Below the pieces are notes generated by a model that was not told the origin of the DNA, ran no database searches, and saw only the letters and a program-made list of their open reading frames with translations. This document shows, piece by piece, positions 20,122-33,558 of a stretch of 64,000 nt of DNA (its first letter is position 1; each line of letters opens with the position of its first letter). The DNA is from Paraspadella gotoi. Lineage: Eukaryota > Chaetognatha. The stretch lies in the NCBI GenBank assembly GCA_051294375.1, contig JBJCIZ010000028.1, positions 1,549,576-1,613,575 of the forward strand, in the 5' to 3' direction. Both the position numbers and the translations under genes were made by a program.

Positions 20122-22794
20122 TCATTTATTTTGCTTCTTAGTCGGACGCAGTGACGTCTCCCCAGACTTGTCCGCCTTCGCCGCGAGAGCGAAAGTTTTT
20201 TTCGAGTAAAAATGTGTAACGAGGTTAGGGATGGAGTCGAAGGTCTCCTCGTTGGCTTTCTTTTCTCCTATGGCGAATCGATCGTCGGAGCTGAAGGAGA
20301 CAGAGACGGGAGGGAGAAAGGGAGACAGAGACGGGAGGGAGAAAGGGAGACAGAGAGGCGTTGTAGAATGTAAACGTGATAAATACAGGGAGAAGATTTA
20401 ACCGAAACATTCCGCTTCAATCAAGTCAATCAAGCTCACTCAAGAAAATCGGTCATTTTCAAGGTTACAAGAGAATAGTTAGCCATGAAACAGTTTGTCC
20501 ACTGTCCAATGGTTCTGGGAGATTTGTCTGTTACTTTGCTTTCCGTAATTTTGGATCCGGCTGTAGACTTGATACCGCTAAGTGGGTTAAATAATGCATA
20601 TATTGAGGCGACTTACCACCGGTCTCTCTAAACCCTTCCTCTGGATCAAGAGAGAGGAAGGGTTGAGAGAGAGAGACCGGTGGTAAGTCGCCACAATATC
20701 TTCCGTTGTGACATCAGAACATTATTGGGGGGTCGCTACGCCCCCGAGGCGGTTAACGGCCGACCTCGCGGTTCCCGAAGGATACATATCCAACGGATTA
20801 CGAGATTATGTGACTACAAAGTCATTCAATCGAATCAAAATAGAAAGTAAAATCAAATTAAATGTAGTTTAAATAGATTCAAATCAATTTTAATTAAAAA
20901 ATCTATCAAATCAAATCAAATATTCAATCAAAATAGCTTCAATTTAAATACACCCACCGTTTTCTAATCTTCAGATTGTAGGCGTGCCCGTCGTACAGAA
21001 CCGTCATGGAGTAACTCACATCCGGATCTTTTGAGCTGCTCGGTCGCACAACGAAGCTCCCGTCGGCGCGGAGATCCTGGACGAGCCTTTCCGCGTCCTT
21101 ACGGCTCAGGCTTTCGTCAAACCTGCATAGGGGATAGTCTTAGAACCACAGTTTTTTAATGATTATTTTCAAATAAATTTCTCATATCGTGTTAAATGAT
21201 AATATTTAATTGATAAATTTATCACGAACCATTCGAAAGCCGATAGTGAATCGGGATCCTCGTACACTTCTTCCGAATTCTGTGAAGATGAAACGAAACT
21301 CATAAAAAAGATTATTGAAAAACCAGAGCGATGGGTAAATTGTAAGATCATTCTTCCAAAGCAATGATCATTATGATTATAATATAAACCGAGGTGCTAT
21401 TAGCGTTTTGCTTTAGCGTTACTGAAAATTACAATATATTATATAAGTAATTTTTACCAGTTGATAAATACTGATATTATCGTATTATGACGGACTAAAA
21501 TCCACCAACCGTTCATCAGCGGCCATTGGTGCCGGAGGCAAGTCATTCGCCTCCCAACCCAAATGGTCCAGGGTTCTAGCCCGGTGGTCGCCTAGCGAGG
21601 GACGGGGCGCTTAACCCGCCTGTAACACGGTGTTACAACCTGATCCGAAGCTCAGGGACTGCTTACATTGAACGGTTCTGTCATTAACATATAACAATAA
21701 TTACTGTCTCTTCAGTATCGTCTTTTCTGTTTATGCTTACAATAAGCCTTGCAATCGTTATTGATAATGATGAAAATTGACTCTAATAGTAATACAAAAC
21801 CTTCTACCTGAAGAGCTGCAGCCGTCTGCTTCCGCGGCTTCAGCGGCGGCGGCGGCGAACATGATGACGCGGCGTCGAACGAAGTAGATTTAATCGGTCT
21901 TAACGGCGTCAATTTTAACGGCGGCAACTCCGTATCTTTCGGCGGCCAGGGTCTCGGCGAGATCTTAGATTTTATCGGCCTTGGCGGAATAGGGGAAGGT
22001 TCCGGCGCCATCGCCGCGGGCGGACTTTTAGGCGGCAGCGTCGGAATCGGCTGCTGATGCGTTGGCGGCGGAGGTGGCGGCCGCGGTCCGGGTTTGACCG
22101 TCAGCGGCGGCGGCGGCGACCGTATTTCCGGCAGAGACATTTCGTCCGGATCTTCGTAGGGAGCGGGATCCGGCTAGAGTAGAAAGAAGGAGGAGAGCAG
22201 GAAAATTCTATCAACAAATACAGGAAGAAAGATCGTTTGTAGAGGGAGTCGAATATAGTTTGATATTTCTGTCCCTAATTCCTTCACTTAATTTTAACTA
22301 AAGAAATATTTACTATTTCTTAGCCGCTTATGAGATCGTATAATGGCAAAACAACTAACAAGCTAAACTCGAGTAAAACACTAATTTATTATTACTTATG
22401 CACTTATAGTTGACTCAATATAATATTGATTACAAATTTGTTACAATAACATTTCTCGGCGGCGGGATCGGCGGCGGAATGGAAGGCGGACTCGTAGATG
22501 GGAGATCGTCCGGCATGGCGGATGAGACGGGAACCGGGATGGCTGCCGGAAGGGGCGGAGGCGGCGGTAGACGTTTCACGTTACCGACCGGAGGCGAGGC
22601 GAGAGATCTTAAGGACATTAAAAAAGCATCGAATACCGGAATTTAATGTCGCGATACAGGGATATCGCGGTAAAATAAAACAAAATGGAAACAATATAAT
22701 AAATAAATGAAGGATGCAAACTATAAAATAAAATAAAGAATCGACACCTGACGAGAACTTACCTTCGAGGCGGAACCATCGGGTGAGTGAACAT
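20122..22794 (-). CDS. SH2-domain adaptor of SLP-76/BLNK type, six exons
   Basis: Exons 22794-22763, 22607-22451, 22173-21808, 21279-21230, 21122-20958 and 20290-20122; 939 nt, 312 residues, all phases consistent. Residues 1-200 are proline-rich with many PPPP and RPxxPP-like stretches able to bind SH3 domains. Two tyrosines sit in the same YEDPD context (Tyr69 and Tyr191), as expected for sites phosphorylated by a tyrosine kinase. An SH2 domain follows from Trp202 to the C-terminus: SRKDAERL (alpha A), FVVRPS at 225-230 with the phosphotyrosine-binding Arg228, SYSMTV, AYNLKI and DSIPNLVTHF. The order acidic/Tyr motifs, proline-rich region, C-terminal SH2 is that of the SLP-76, BLNK and CLNK adaptors, which link immune or growth receptors to PLC-gamma and Vav; no SAM domain is seen. 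Donor 2 (AAT|GTTATT) is weak. Intron 3 contains a SINE. Confidence 0.82.
20488..20575 (-). mobile_element. SINE family 2, fragment
   Basis: Inverse match to the body of the element at 2352-2560 (CCAATGGTTCTGGGAGAT, GGATCCGGC). It lies in intron 5 of the SH2 gene. Confidence 0.5.
20608..20691. repeat. Near-perfect inverted repeat (35-39 bp arms)
   Basis: Arms 20608-20642 and 20653-20691 with a ten-base loop; the outer sequence is GCGACTTACCACCGGT and its complement. GGCGACTTACCACCGGT recurs at 23183-23200, so the arm is a piece of a dispersed repeat. Confidence 0.85.
21483..21714 (+). mobile_element. SINE family 1, copy 4 (opposite strand)
   Basis: Full-length copy reading from TATTATGACGGACTAAAATC through TTCTAGCCCGGTGGTCGCC to TTACTGTCTCTTCA. 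It sits in intron 3 of the SH2 gene, antisense to the gene. Confidence 0.75.
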
Positions 22795-23239
22795 TTTAGA
22801 GGCCTCGATCGCGACTTTGAAGAAACACGAACGATTTTTATTATTTATCAATTATTATTTAGTTTCCGTTTAAAAATAGATTTCGTAATAAGGGAAAACC
22901 GAAAGTTGGTCCTATAGAACCAGTACGCATCGATTCAAAATTGCAGATTTGGGAAAAAAATAGGAATCAGCTTCAAAAACTGGTTTTAAAGTTTCGACTT
23001 GACAATGGCGACGACTGTAAAAAAGACGACAGAAATCTGGTTTATGAAATTGGTACAAATATAAAAATTATCCATTGATTTAATAAGCTATCTTGACCCT
23101 AACTGGTGGTTTACAAGATAATGACATAGCAGCTTAAAATCAAGACTCACAGTCGCTTACCTGGCTTCCTTATCAATGAGGTGAGGCGACTTACCACCGG
23201 TGGTATTGTAGCAGCAAGACTTAAAGCTGCCTCACTCCC

Positions 23240-23405
23240 GACCTCAGCCTCGTCTCAATGGCTGAGCAGGCCAATTCATCTCGTTACAACCGTGCGTCCC
23301 GGGTTCAATCCCTGGGTTATCCCAGTTCTGGCGTAAGTGCGACGGTCCCGGTTTAGGAGGCGGTCACTGAGTGAGGGTCCGCAGCCCTTACGCCAGTTGA
23401 GTTAC
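23240..23405 (+). mobile_element. tRNA-derived SINE, family 4
   Basis: tRNA-like head with TCAATGGCTGAGCAGG (A box) and GGGTTCAATCCC (B box), then a body containing an internal inverted repeat (TGGCGTAAGTGC / CTTACGCCA). Preceded by repeat sequence shared with 9180-9500. Confidence 0.55.
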
Positions 23406-23421
23406 CCGCGTTCCGGGTATA

Positions 23422-23695
23422 ATATTTTAAAGAATGTTTCAATGTATGAAAATAATATTCAAAAATTGAATTAGATAAAACATTTTTTAACATTGTTTAA
23501 ATAAGAGATTAAATACTAAATCCTTCATAAAANNNNNNNNNNNNNNNNNNAATATTTTAAAGAATGTTTCAATGTATGAAAATAATATTCCCAAATTGAA
23601 TTAGATAAAACATTTTTGAAAAGAAAGCAATATATATTTGTTTAAATAAGAGATTAAATACTAAATCCTTCATAAAATATTAAAATAAAAAATAG
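23422..23695. other. Gap-flanking direct duplication (likely assembly artefact)
   Basis: About 110 bp (TTTTAAAGAATGTTTCAATG to ATACTAAATCCTTCATAAAA) occurs just before and again just after the 18-base gap at 23533-23550 with small differences. The two copies look like two alleles or unresolved read ends placed on both sides of a gap. Confidence 0.65.
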
Positions 23696-23815
23696 TGAAA
23701 CAAGTAATTTGCAAAATTTCATTACCATATAAAGGGGGCAAGAAAAGAAATTAAAAAAATAAGGTAGAGAAGATACAGAGAAAAGGACAAAAAAGTTAAG
23801 AGAATAAAAAAAGTT

Positions 23816-23925
23816 AATTTTACTTTCACCGACCGGAGTTAAAGAGGGTTTTAAAATATTTATAATAATTTTTAAAAAATATATATTTCTAGTTTTTTTA
23901 AAAAACGGTCGGCGAAAGTAAAATT
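23816..23925. mobile_element. Short MITE-like element, copy 1
   Basis: Terminal inverted repeats AATTTTACTTTCACCGACCGG (23816-23836) and ACGGTCGGCGAAAGTAAAATT (23905-23925) match over about 20 bases. A second, longer copy is at 46542-46748. Confidence 0.7.
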
Positions 23926-24192
23926 TTACCTGATACGTAAAAATATCGGGTATCTTACGACTAATGGATCCAAATGGCAAAAAAATAAATACCGATCCCC
24001 AATTTTGAGTTGATCTAATAATTTGCTAGATTACTTACCTATATTAATGTTGCTAAAAACAAAATTTTGTATCCAGCGTAGAACATTGTACCGGGCGCAT
24101 ATAACTAAATCTTACTTTCTGTACAAAATAAGTTGCATAACCAATTACGTTACTCCCTATACGTATAAGACAATCTTTTTAAAGCCAAATGG

Positions 24193-24208
24193 CAGCCCTA
24201 AAAAGGGC
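24193..24208 (-). terminator. Histone 3' stem-loop (H2B)
   Basis: AGCCCT-TTTT-AGGGCT, the six-pair stem and four-base loop recognised by SLBP for 3' processing of replication-dependent histone mRNA, 39 nt after the H2B stop codon. Confidence 0.92.
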
Positions 24209-24246
24209 TTTTGGGGTGGGGATCTTATGTGTTGATCTTCTTGGAT

Positions 24247-24618
24247 CTACTTGGAGCTAGTGTATTTGGTGACCGCCTTGGTGCCTTCAGACACGGCGTG
24301 CTTGGCCAATTCACCGGGGAGCAGAAGCCTCACGGCCGTCTGAATCTCCCTGGAGGTGATGGTCGTCCTCTTGTTGTAATGGGCCAAGCGGGAGGCTTCG
24401 GCAGCAATGCGTTCGAAGATGTCGTTGACGAACGAGTTCATGATGCTCATGGCCTTGGAGGAAACGCCGGTGTCCGGATGAACTTGCTTCAAGACCTTGT
24501 AGATGTAGATAGCGTAAGATTCCTTACGCTTTCTCTTCTTTTTCTTCTCACCGGCAGAACGGGCAGCCTTGGCCTTACCGGCCTTCTTAGCGCCCTTGGA
24601 AGAAACCTTGGGAGGCAT
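24247..24618 (-). CDS. Histone H2B
   Basis: 123 residues, intronless. A lysine-rich N-terminal tail precedes the histone fold: [60 protein letters not shown], ending in VTKYTSSK. H2B pairs with H2A in the nucleosome core. It is divergent from H2A with 392 bp between the two start codons, and carries a TATA box, a GATCC element and a 3' stem-loop, all typical of replication-dependent histone genes. The C-terminal lysine that is ubiquitinated in other animals (VTKYTSSK context) is present. Confidence 0.98.
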   Translation of the reverse strand: MPPKVSSKGAKKAGKAKAARSAGEKKKKRKRKESYAIYIYKVLKQVHPDTGVSSKAMSIMNSFVNDIFERIAAEASRLAHYNKRTTITSREIQTAVRLLLPGELAKHAVSEGTKAVTKYTSSK

Positions 24619-25382
<764 letters not shown>

Positions 25383-25415
25383 ACAATTGGACTTCAAACT
25401 TTCACACACCCCAAT

Positions 25416-25431
25416 AGCCCTTTTTAGGGCT
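25416..25431 (+). terminator. Histone 3' stem-loop (H2A)
   Basis: AGCCCT-TTTT-AGGGCT, 33 nt after the H2A stop codon, identical in stem and loop to that of H2B. Confidence 0.92.
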
Positions 25432-25696
25432 GCCCTTTAATCTAAAAAGATCTCGGATATTATGGTGTGAAAAATTCAATTCATAGTTCTGTAAATTCAA
25501 TATTTAGTCATGGTTATTGGTTAAACGTTTTTAAGAACAATGTTATTGTAATTTTTTTCGGCCAAATCTAATTTTTGTTTACTCATACAATGCTCATTTA
25601 ATAACCATTCTTTGGAGTAAGATTTAACCAGTTATTTGTCCAGTAAGGTAAAGTTCTGTTGGTCCTATCACCAGTTTTCCNNNNNNNNNNNNNNNN

Positions 25697-25925
25697 GCTG
25701 TTTCTTTCGCAGTGCCTCAGTGGACTAATGCACCATTCCAATGTGCGTCCCTGGTTCGAGCCCTGAGGTCATGTAGAAAGTGGGATGGACCGGGTAACCC
25801 GCCTGTAGGCATGGGCCTACTGCCAGATCCAAAGCTCTGGACTACATGAACATGCTTTCTCGCTGTCACCACGAGGTGACCCCGCTGCGGGTGTGGCGCC
25901 CTGTAAAACCAGCCTCTTCAAAGTA
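25697..25925 (+). mobile_element. tRNA-derived SINE, family 5
   Basis: Starts right after the gap at 25681-25696. tRNA-like head with GTGCCTCAGTGGACTAATGC (A-box region) and GGTTCGAGCCC (B box), then a GC-rich body ending CCAGCCTCTTCAAAG. It lies in the H2A-H4 spacer. Confidence 0.65.
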
Positions 25926-27144
25926 AAGTTAGGAATCAAAATTTAGCAGGTATATTTTAAAACTTATATTAATGATTATTAATCTATTTTTTATGTATAT
26001 TATAGCCTAGTCTATTTTGTATTATTATCCTTGTATAATATTAAAATTTAATTTTTTTTAAAATTAGGAATAAAATAATAATTTTAAAAAAATAATTACT
26101 TATATCGATTTTTTGTAAGGAATCCAAATCCGTTTTTAAAATTTAAAACTTTGCATTTTAAAATTTTAGCCTATTGTATACTTATTACTATATACAAATA
26201 ACTTGCTGGTGCCCACTAATGTATAAAAATAAAAATATTTTTATTAGTTGTTTAATGTATTAGATTTTAATTTTATAAAATTTTATTATTTTTATCATTA
26301 TGATCCAGCTTGACTGAGTGATTTGTTCTCATATCAGTTGAACCAATTTCATTACATCAAATTCGTTCGAGGCTGATTGTAAATATAATTTTAATTATTT
26401 CGACTCGGCTTGCCTCTAGGGCCTTCCTGTTCAGGTCGCTTTATAAATAAAAGGCCTGATAAGAAAAGACGGCAATTCATAAAGGAAAGAGATATTACAA
26501 ACTGTTAAGGAAAACAGAGGGTAGTCGCGGTGCCAGTTTGGAGACAGTCAGGACAGAACCGAGATTAACTGAATGAGACTGTCCTTAAAGTTAAAATGTC
26601 GTTTGCGGCGTAACCTATCAACTTAAAAAATCACGACTGATGATTGACTGAAAAAAAGGTCTAGTTTTGCCTCCAAATGAACTGAACGTTGATCGCCATT
26701 ATTAATGGCATTAGGATTTTATCCTTTAAATTTTTCCTCGTCTTGGGTCATTTACCTTGTTTGATTATCCATTTCAATTTTCCAACTAATCTATTTTTAA
26801 AATGTAAACAGATGAGACTAAGATTATATTTCTTTGAATCAAAGAACCTTTCTTTCGTCTATTAGAAGTTTGAAAATAATTACAATTATTTCTTAATACA
26901 ATGGTCGTTTCATATCAAACTTATTCAATTATGAAATCGGTCCGCTTACGATTAGTAAATACTTTGAAATATTACGCATTAAACCACACGTTATAACTTA
27001 TATTTTGTACCAAGTTCACCAGTCGAAAGTTACAGGACTAACCGTCATATAACGTTACGACGATCAACTCAGAAGCCAACAAGTCTACTTTAAATATTAT
27101 TTGATTTAATAAAATAATTCCGACAATCTTTCGAAAAGAATGGT
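25926..27144. other. H2A-H4 spacer
   Basis: About 1.2 kb of AT-rich sequence between two convergent histone genes. I see no H1 gene or other frame of interest. Confidence 0.5.
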
Positions 27145-27160
27145 GGCCCTAAAAAGGGCC
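27145..27160 (-). terminator. Histone 3' stem-loop (H4)
   Basis: GGCCCT-TTTT-AGGGCC on the minus strand, 50 nt after the H4 stop codon. Confidence 0.92.
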
Positions 27161-27210
27161 GTTTGGGCGATGGAACTTCTTGGTTAAAATCCGAGAAACC
27201 GACTCGTCTC

Positions 27211-27555
<345 letters not shown>

Positions 27556-27596
27556 TTATAAAATTCACAGAATGATTAAACCCGATTTTCTTCATG

Positions 27597-27614
27597 TTAT
27601 ATACTCTTTGATCG
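27597..27614 (-). promoter_or_regulatory. H4 core promoter
   Basis: TATATAA at 27603-27597, about 75 bases before the start codon, preceded by GATCAAAGAG, a weaker form of the GATCC element seen in H2A and H2B. Confidence 0.6.
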
Positions 27615-29778
27615 AACCTCAACGGTTGCCTGCTTAATATTCGTGCCAATCAGCTCTAGGCGATTTCTCGAAAAATCGACGAATCAGAGAGCGTCCGACT
27701 CGAGCGGGAAAACGCGAAATCCGTTGAGCGGGAAATTCGGTTTTACGAAGAACAAAGACTTGAATGGAAATGAATGGAATGGCAACGGTTTCTATAAAGA
27801 AGAAAGGGGGGGGGGTTAATTTGACAAAGAAAAGTGGGAGCCTTTTGTACCTTGCCGTTGGCGCCAAGAACAATGACAATATTAGACCTATTTCTACTTG
27901 GATACGTTAAGTTTCGTAGAATATGACGTATTATTTCTTTCGTTTCCTTCCGTTGGATTTAGAAACGAAGTAATAAGTTTTTAATAGTTTACAACGAAAA
28001 GAATGTTACGTATACACCGCTTGGGACTAAGTTTTGAATAGTTTCGAAGTGGCACGATTAAACAAAGTTGCTTTTTATTTGAAAGATTCATTAATATTAT
28101 TTTGAATAACTTTTAAACCGATCAAGGCCTAGTAAAAGGCCGAGAAAACGGTTTGCGTTTGACTCTTTTTAAAAATACTATGGCAACATCCGGGATGCCT
28201 GTGATGCCCATTGGGATGGGGCATCTCACTGCTGGCTTTGGGGGCTTCCGACCCTCAGTGACGCATCCAGTCACTGGCGCGGTTACCCTAGGATGACGTT
28301 AGAAAGTCGTTAGGACTGTGGATGGAACGATGGTGGTGTGAATATATACCGCCACAATACGCTTTTTTTTTGAAGGGGAAACAAGCTACATATTCTATAT
28401 TCTATACAAAACATATTATAGTGAAGCGACTTAACTCAGGCATTAGATACATTCAATTTTTCTTTAACGTTTCAACAGTTTAAGTTCTGGTTAACAATAA
28501 TCAGAGACTAAAGAAATGTTGGCTAAGAATCTTTGACCTAAAATATTGTTATAAAATTGGTAAGACCATCCATAAAATTATTTATCCATTTAATATTCAA
28601 TCTCTCTTACCTTCACCTCTTACCTTACAGTTTCTATTTCAAAAATGTAATTCGAAAAATTAGCTATTATCTCTCAATATTACTATAATTCTACTAAATT
28701 CCACAGCTCATCCATACTATTACTTAAAATCGACAATCATGATAGGGACAATGCCATACATCTGTGTTGAGAACAAAACGTGAGTCATACATTATGAAAA
28801 TAAACTTATTAAATCCCAACAATTTTAATTGTATATTAATAATAAATGAAACAGAAAATCCTGAAACTTTGAATCTAAAATTGGAACATTTTACAATAAA
28901 TATCAAAATACGTAATTTATAAAAAAATTGTTGGAGGGACATTAAAAAGAATCTTCCGTCAATTAACAATAGCTTTAATATTGAAATAAATCATTGCCAA
29001 ACGTGTGTTAAATATCTTTCTCTTCGAATCTTAAAATTATAATTTATAGAATTTCCAATGACATTAAAAACTACGGCAGTCTGAATGTACCTGTGATTTT
29101 TAAAACGTATCAGTTATCAGGAGTCCCAACAGAAAAATATTAAATATTAAATCTAATTAAAAGTTTTACTTAAAGTTTAATTGGGAGACGGATGCTAGCG
29201 TTGTCTTATGAAAATATAGGGGGCATCTGGACAACGCGAGGGTAAAAATATTTTCTGTCCTATCTTTCTAATATGAATATTATTATTAAACAATGTTTTT
29301 TGTTAGGTAAAATAGAAAGGGGTGAAGGGGAAAATTTATTTTGGGATAAGCGTAATTTATGATTCGTTACTGTTATAGGATAAGACCACCGAGTTGAATT
29401 AGAATAATTCTACAGTGAATGATTAGAGTAAAGATACATACAGGTTTTTTAATTAGATTTTATCTGTCCAAGTTGATTACTCGCACTTAATCGGCTATTG
29501 GACGTTTATGCAAGGATAAACATTCACTTATATAAACTCGGTTGTTGTTTATTAATTAAGATGTCAAACTGTATAATAAAAAAATTGGCATACTAATGAC
29601 TCTTAAAAACTTTATACGAACGCCCGTGCTATTAAAAATGATAATTTCTTCTTGGCTATAATTAAAACGGCGAAATTATATTAAGTAATAGTAAAAATTT
29701 AAAAAAATAATCAGTTCTTGTCATCATTTAATAATAATGCTAAAAAATCGTACGATTTACTCGTTTCTCCAAATTTCG
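27615..29778. other. H4-H3 spacer
   Basis: About 2.1 kb without a supported gene. It contains a dispersed repeat at 28186-28365. Remaining sequence is AT-rich with no frame that looks coding. Confidence 0.5.
28186..28365 (+). repeat. Dispersed repeat shared with 46248-46520
   Basis: Both copies contain CCGACCCTCAGTGACGC, CCAGTCACTGGCGCGGTTACC and AAGTCGTTA(A/G)GACTGTGGA and end in GGTGTGAATATA(TA)CCGCCACA. This copy is internally shorter. There is no tRNA-like head and no reading frame. Confidence 0.65.
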
Positions 29779-30345
<567 letters not shown>

Positions 30346-30382
30346 AGAGTTCCACAAGTTGGACATTTGAACTAACCCAAAA

Positions 30383-30398
30383 GGCCCTTTTCAGGGCC
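30383..30398 (+). terminator. Histone 3' stem-loop (H3)
   Basis: GGCCCT-TTTC-AGGGCC. The loop ends in C, as in the vertebrate and fly consensus, while the other three genes here have TTTT. Confidence 0.92.
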
Positions 30399-30882
30399 AC
30401 ACACGATTTTTGAAAGATCGTCATGATAGCTTACTGCTTCATTAAACTAATTACGTTCAATGACATATATATATACATATGTATATAAGTTATAATCCAA
30501 GACGCGACACATGCAATGATAGTGAGTCTCGACCGAATTAAATGACTAAACTTAATTCAAAAATTATATATTTATTATTTATAAAATTTATATCTGCTGA
30601 TTTTTAAAAAAACATCCACAATTACTAGTTGGGTTTTAGTTTTGCCATGGTCCCAACGTCACTCGTATATTCACAAATCTTATCCCGACTTCCAGCCTTA
30701 TTAAACGTTATTAAAACCCTGTGAACAAATTAAGAGAAAATAACCTTAAATGGAAAGTTAAATTTGAAGAGCTCCGTTTTAAAGAACGCCCGGACGCTAT
30801 TCCAATGGGCATGCAGGAAATATTTTGCCCCCCGGCTTTTGATGCAGGGCAGTGTTTGGATTGCTGCAAAGATGAGCTGAAT

Positions 30883-31514
30883 TTATTCCGACACCGGGAC
30901 TATTGCAAAGCTGGAGCTACATTGACGCCCATTCTGCTGCAAATACTGTACTGTATATACCGTACCAACCCAAGAAGTTTCTAATACAACACATTCAACT
31001 CAATCAACTGAAACTTAGCAGTGAGCACCAAAGGCGCGTACAAATAGTATTAAAAGAATAGGGATCTCGCCAGAACTTTACAGTAGTCTTTATAGTAAAA
31101 AAGCGTGTGCATTGGAAGAGAAAAATAGAAATAAATACCGACGCAATAAATTTTATCCGAGGTTCATCAACCAACTTGAATTTTTTAACATAAATTATTT
31201 GCTTTACCATACTCCAAAGATTAAGTACACATTTCCAATAAGAAAGACTTATTTCTATTAGACGGCTTCTAATCGTACTTACGATTATCGGTTCGAGAAA
31301 AGTATTCGGATATTGTAAAAAACTGCAATATGCAAATGAGATTAAAAGCGTATTCCGAAACATCGTCGACGGCGCTGTATTCAATGCGCCGAAGGTGCGC
31401 CTGCAGCTTTGGCGGCGCCGTAGGGTATGCTGCTTCCAAGGCCCCAACATCAAACGTGGAAAGGGCCGTAATGATTTTATCATCATGATTCCAATTAAAA
31501 ATATTGAGCGCCAT
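30883..31514 (-). CDS. Hypothetical small protein, tentative two-exon model
   Basis: Exon 1 31514-31283 starts MALNIFNWNHDDKII, is richer in GC than its surroundings and ends at a strong donor (AATC|GTAAGTACG). The best phase-compatible second exon is 30950-30883, entered after GTATATACAG and ending GTG TCG GAA TAA; the model gives about 100 residues. It starts 550 bp from the first KCTD-like gene on the opposite strand. No domain is recognised. An alternative acceptor near 31013 would end the protein at once. A plus-strand frame of 87 codons overlaps exon 2 (30721-30984) and cannot be excluded. Confidence 0.35.
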
Positions 31515-32126
31515 CTGTCATCGGTTAACTTTATATTAAATATATTGGGTTAAATGTATTTAAAGTAAATATTAAAATTAAATTCTGGGATGAACGAACA
31601 GAAATGGAAAACTTTATTTAACCTTTATTAAACTATATAACTCAAAAGACCAATGAAGATAACTTCTAATAAAAGAATACTTAGGCGAAGTAGTCTAAAG
31701 TTTTCCCAACAAACAAATAAGCTGACACGAAATCTGGGAAGCCAATCTTTCGTCCAACTGAGTTGTACAGTTTCTACAACAACGACGTTTTCGCTCGGGT
31801 ATTCCCTTCTGCAAGCATTTGCTCCGCTGAATTTCGAATTATATGTTAAAAGAAACGTTTAGATAATGATAAATTTTAATTAACTAGTAATTCCCAACGA
31901 CTAAAGAATAAAATAAAGTTAAATCCGTTAATGACTAATATCTGATTCCGAAACTGATAATTTTGAATATTTTTTTTTTTTGTGGAAACACTGACCCAAC
32001 AATTTACTTACAATTTTTTTTTCATTTGTCTCTCTAATTTATAAAGGCGACAAATCTTGGGACATGTATCCCGTGAATCTTATGAACCTTATTAACACTT
32101 CAAAACCACGAATTCCTTTTTTCAGA

Positions 32127-33558
32127 ATGCTCGCTCACGCTCCGTCATCTCACGTAACCGTCAGCGTTCCTCCGGACACTCCGGTCCGCGTGGCCGACGG
32201 AACGACGGTCAATTTGACGGAGGGCGCCTCCGTCGATTTCAACGACGGTGCAGCCATCTCTCTGCCGGGCGGCGTTACGATCTCGTCCACCGGGACAACG
32301 TCGGTCACCCTGTCAGCTGGTGAAGCTGCGGAAGAATCCGGCGCTGCTGCCGCTGCTGAATCTCCGGACGAGGGCGAATGCAGCATCATTCGTCTCAACG
32401 TGGGAGGCGTCAACTATGCCACAACAAAGGCGACGCTCGGCCGATTTCCAGATTCGTTGTTGGGACAAATGATGAGCGACGAAATGACGCCCCAGCGGGA
32501 TGACACTGGCGCTATCTTCATTGACAGAAACGGAGAATTGTTTGGGTAATGGGTATTGGTATTTAGCCACTTCAGTCTTTAGTAACATTATACCAATAAA
32601 AAATGAATTACCAATTTTTTAATAAATTGTTAAGCCAACCCACAGAAATTGTACTAGTGAACACTGAAGAGCCTTGTTTCACGCAGGGCGCCGCTCCCTG
32701 AGCATTCCGCAATGTCGCCACTTGGCGACAGTGAAACAACTTCTTCAAGTCGTCCAGAGCTTGGGATTCGTTGGTAGTAGAAACAAGGAATTGGCCCTTT
32801 AATTTGGTTAGACTAAAAGGGCCACCAGAGAGGATACTAAGCAACTTTCTTTATTCTAGCGGCCTTTGCATTGAGGGGCAGTGGGGGCTGCGTACAAGTA
32901 AACATACCTATGTAACAGTAATCTGCCATTCCCAGAATAATTTTGTGGCAATATTATCGCCGATAACTATCTAAAAAAAACTGTAGAGTATAATTTTACA
33001 TGTGAAAACATTTCAGAAAACAGCCAAACAGAGACCAAAGACAAAAACCTATTATATTACATTCCTTTCAGATTAATCCTCGACTTGCTTCGTGATGTTC
33101 CAGATTTTCATCTTTCTGAAAATTTCAATGATTTTGAAAGAATCACGAACGAGGCCGCATATTATGGTCTCCGAGAAGGAAGGAAGATGTTGGAAGAGAT
33201 GAGGATGAACCGGGAAAAGAAAATCATGCCGCCGCCGCCGCTGCCGCCCCAGCCGCCGCCGACAACCGGCCAAGGATTCAACCAAGGTTATTTGGCGGAA
33301 GTCACCACATATTTCGGTCACTGTCGAGTCTCGGGCGGGGCTTTGTCGCGCGCCTTGGGAAAGAATAGCGAGGACTTTGAAGTCCACTTGTCCAAGACGA
33401 GAGTGGACGAGCTTTTCGGCGACGCGAATGGGAGGCTCTTGCATTCTTCAATCGCGTTGGCGGGCGGGTCACACGTTCACAAAAGCACTTGGTTCGTTCC
33501 AAAATCCAGTTTATCGTTTATAAAGTCGCGATTTCCGAACGAATGTTGCATAAGTTGA
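32127..33558 (+). CDS. KCTD-like BTB protein with octapeptide-repeat N-terminus, gene A
   Basis: Exons 32127-32545 and 33072-33558, joined at TTTGG|GTAATG and CCTTTCAG|A; 301 residues. Residues 18-66 are six eight-residue repeats of the pattern V-x-V/L/F-x-x-G-x-x (glycines at 25, 33, 41, 49, 56 and 65), as in a small beta-solenoid. An alanine-rich linker follows, then a T1-type BTB fold spanning the splice site: IIRLNVGGVNY, TLGRFPDSLLGQM, IFIDRNGELF, LILDLLRD, then AAYYGL. After an acidic/basic helix comes PPPPLPPQPPP and a C-terminal domain shared with gene B (TYFGHC, LLHSS, HVHKSTW.VP). KCTD BTB domains form oligomers and often serve as Cullin-3 adaptors or channel partners; this role is inferred. 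The start at 32129 is preferred over an in-frame ATG at 32064 because gene B starts at the matching place; CTTTTTTCAG directly before it could also be an acceptor. Confidence 0.78.

Noticed and set aside
32064-32126. N-terminal extension of KCTD-like gene A
   Set aside because: Gene B starts at the position matching 32127, and the extension has intron-like composition ending in CTTTTTTCAG.
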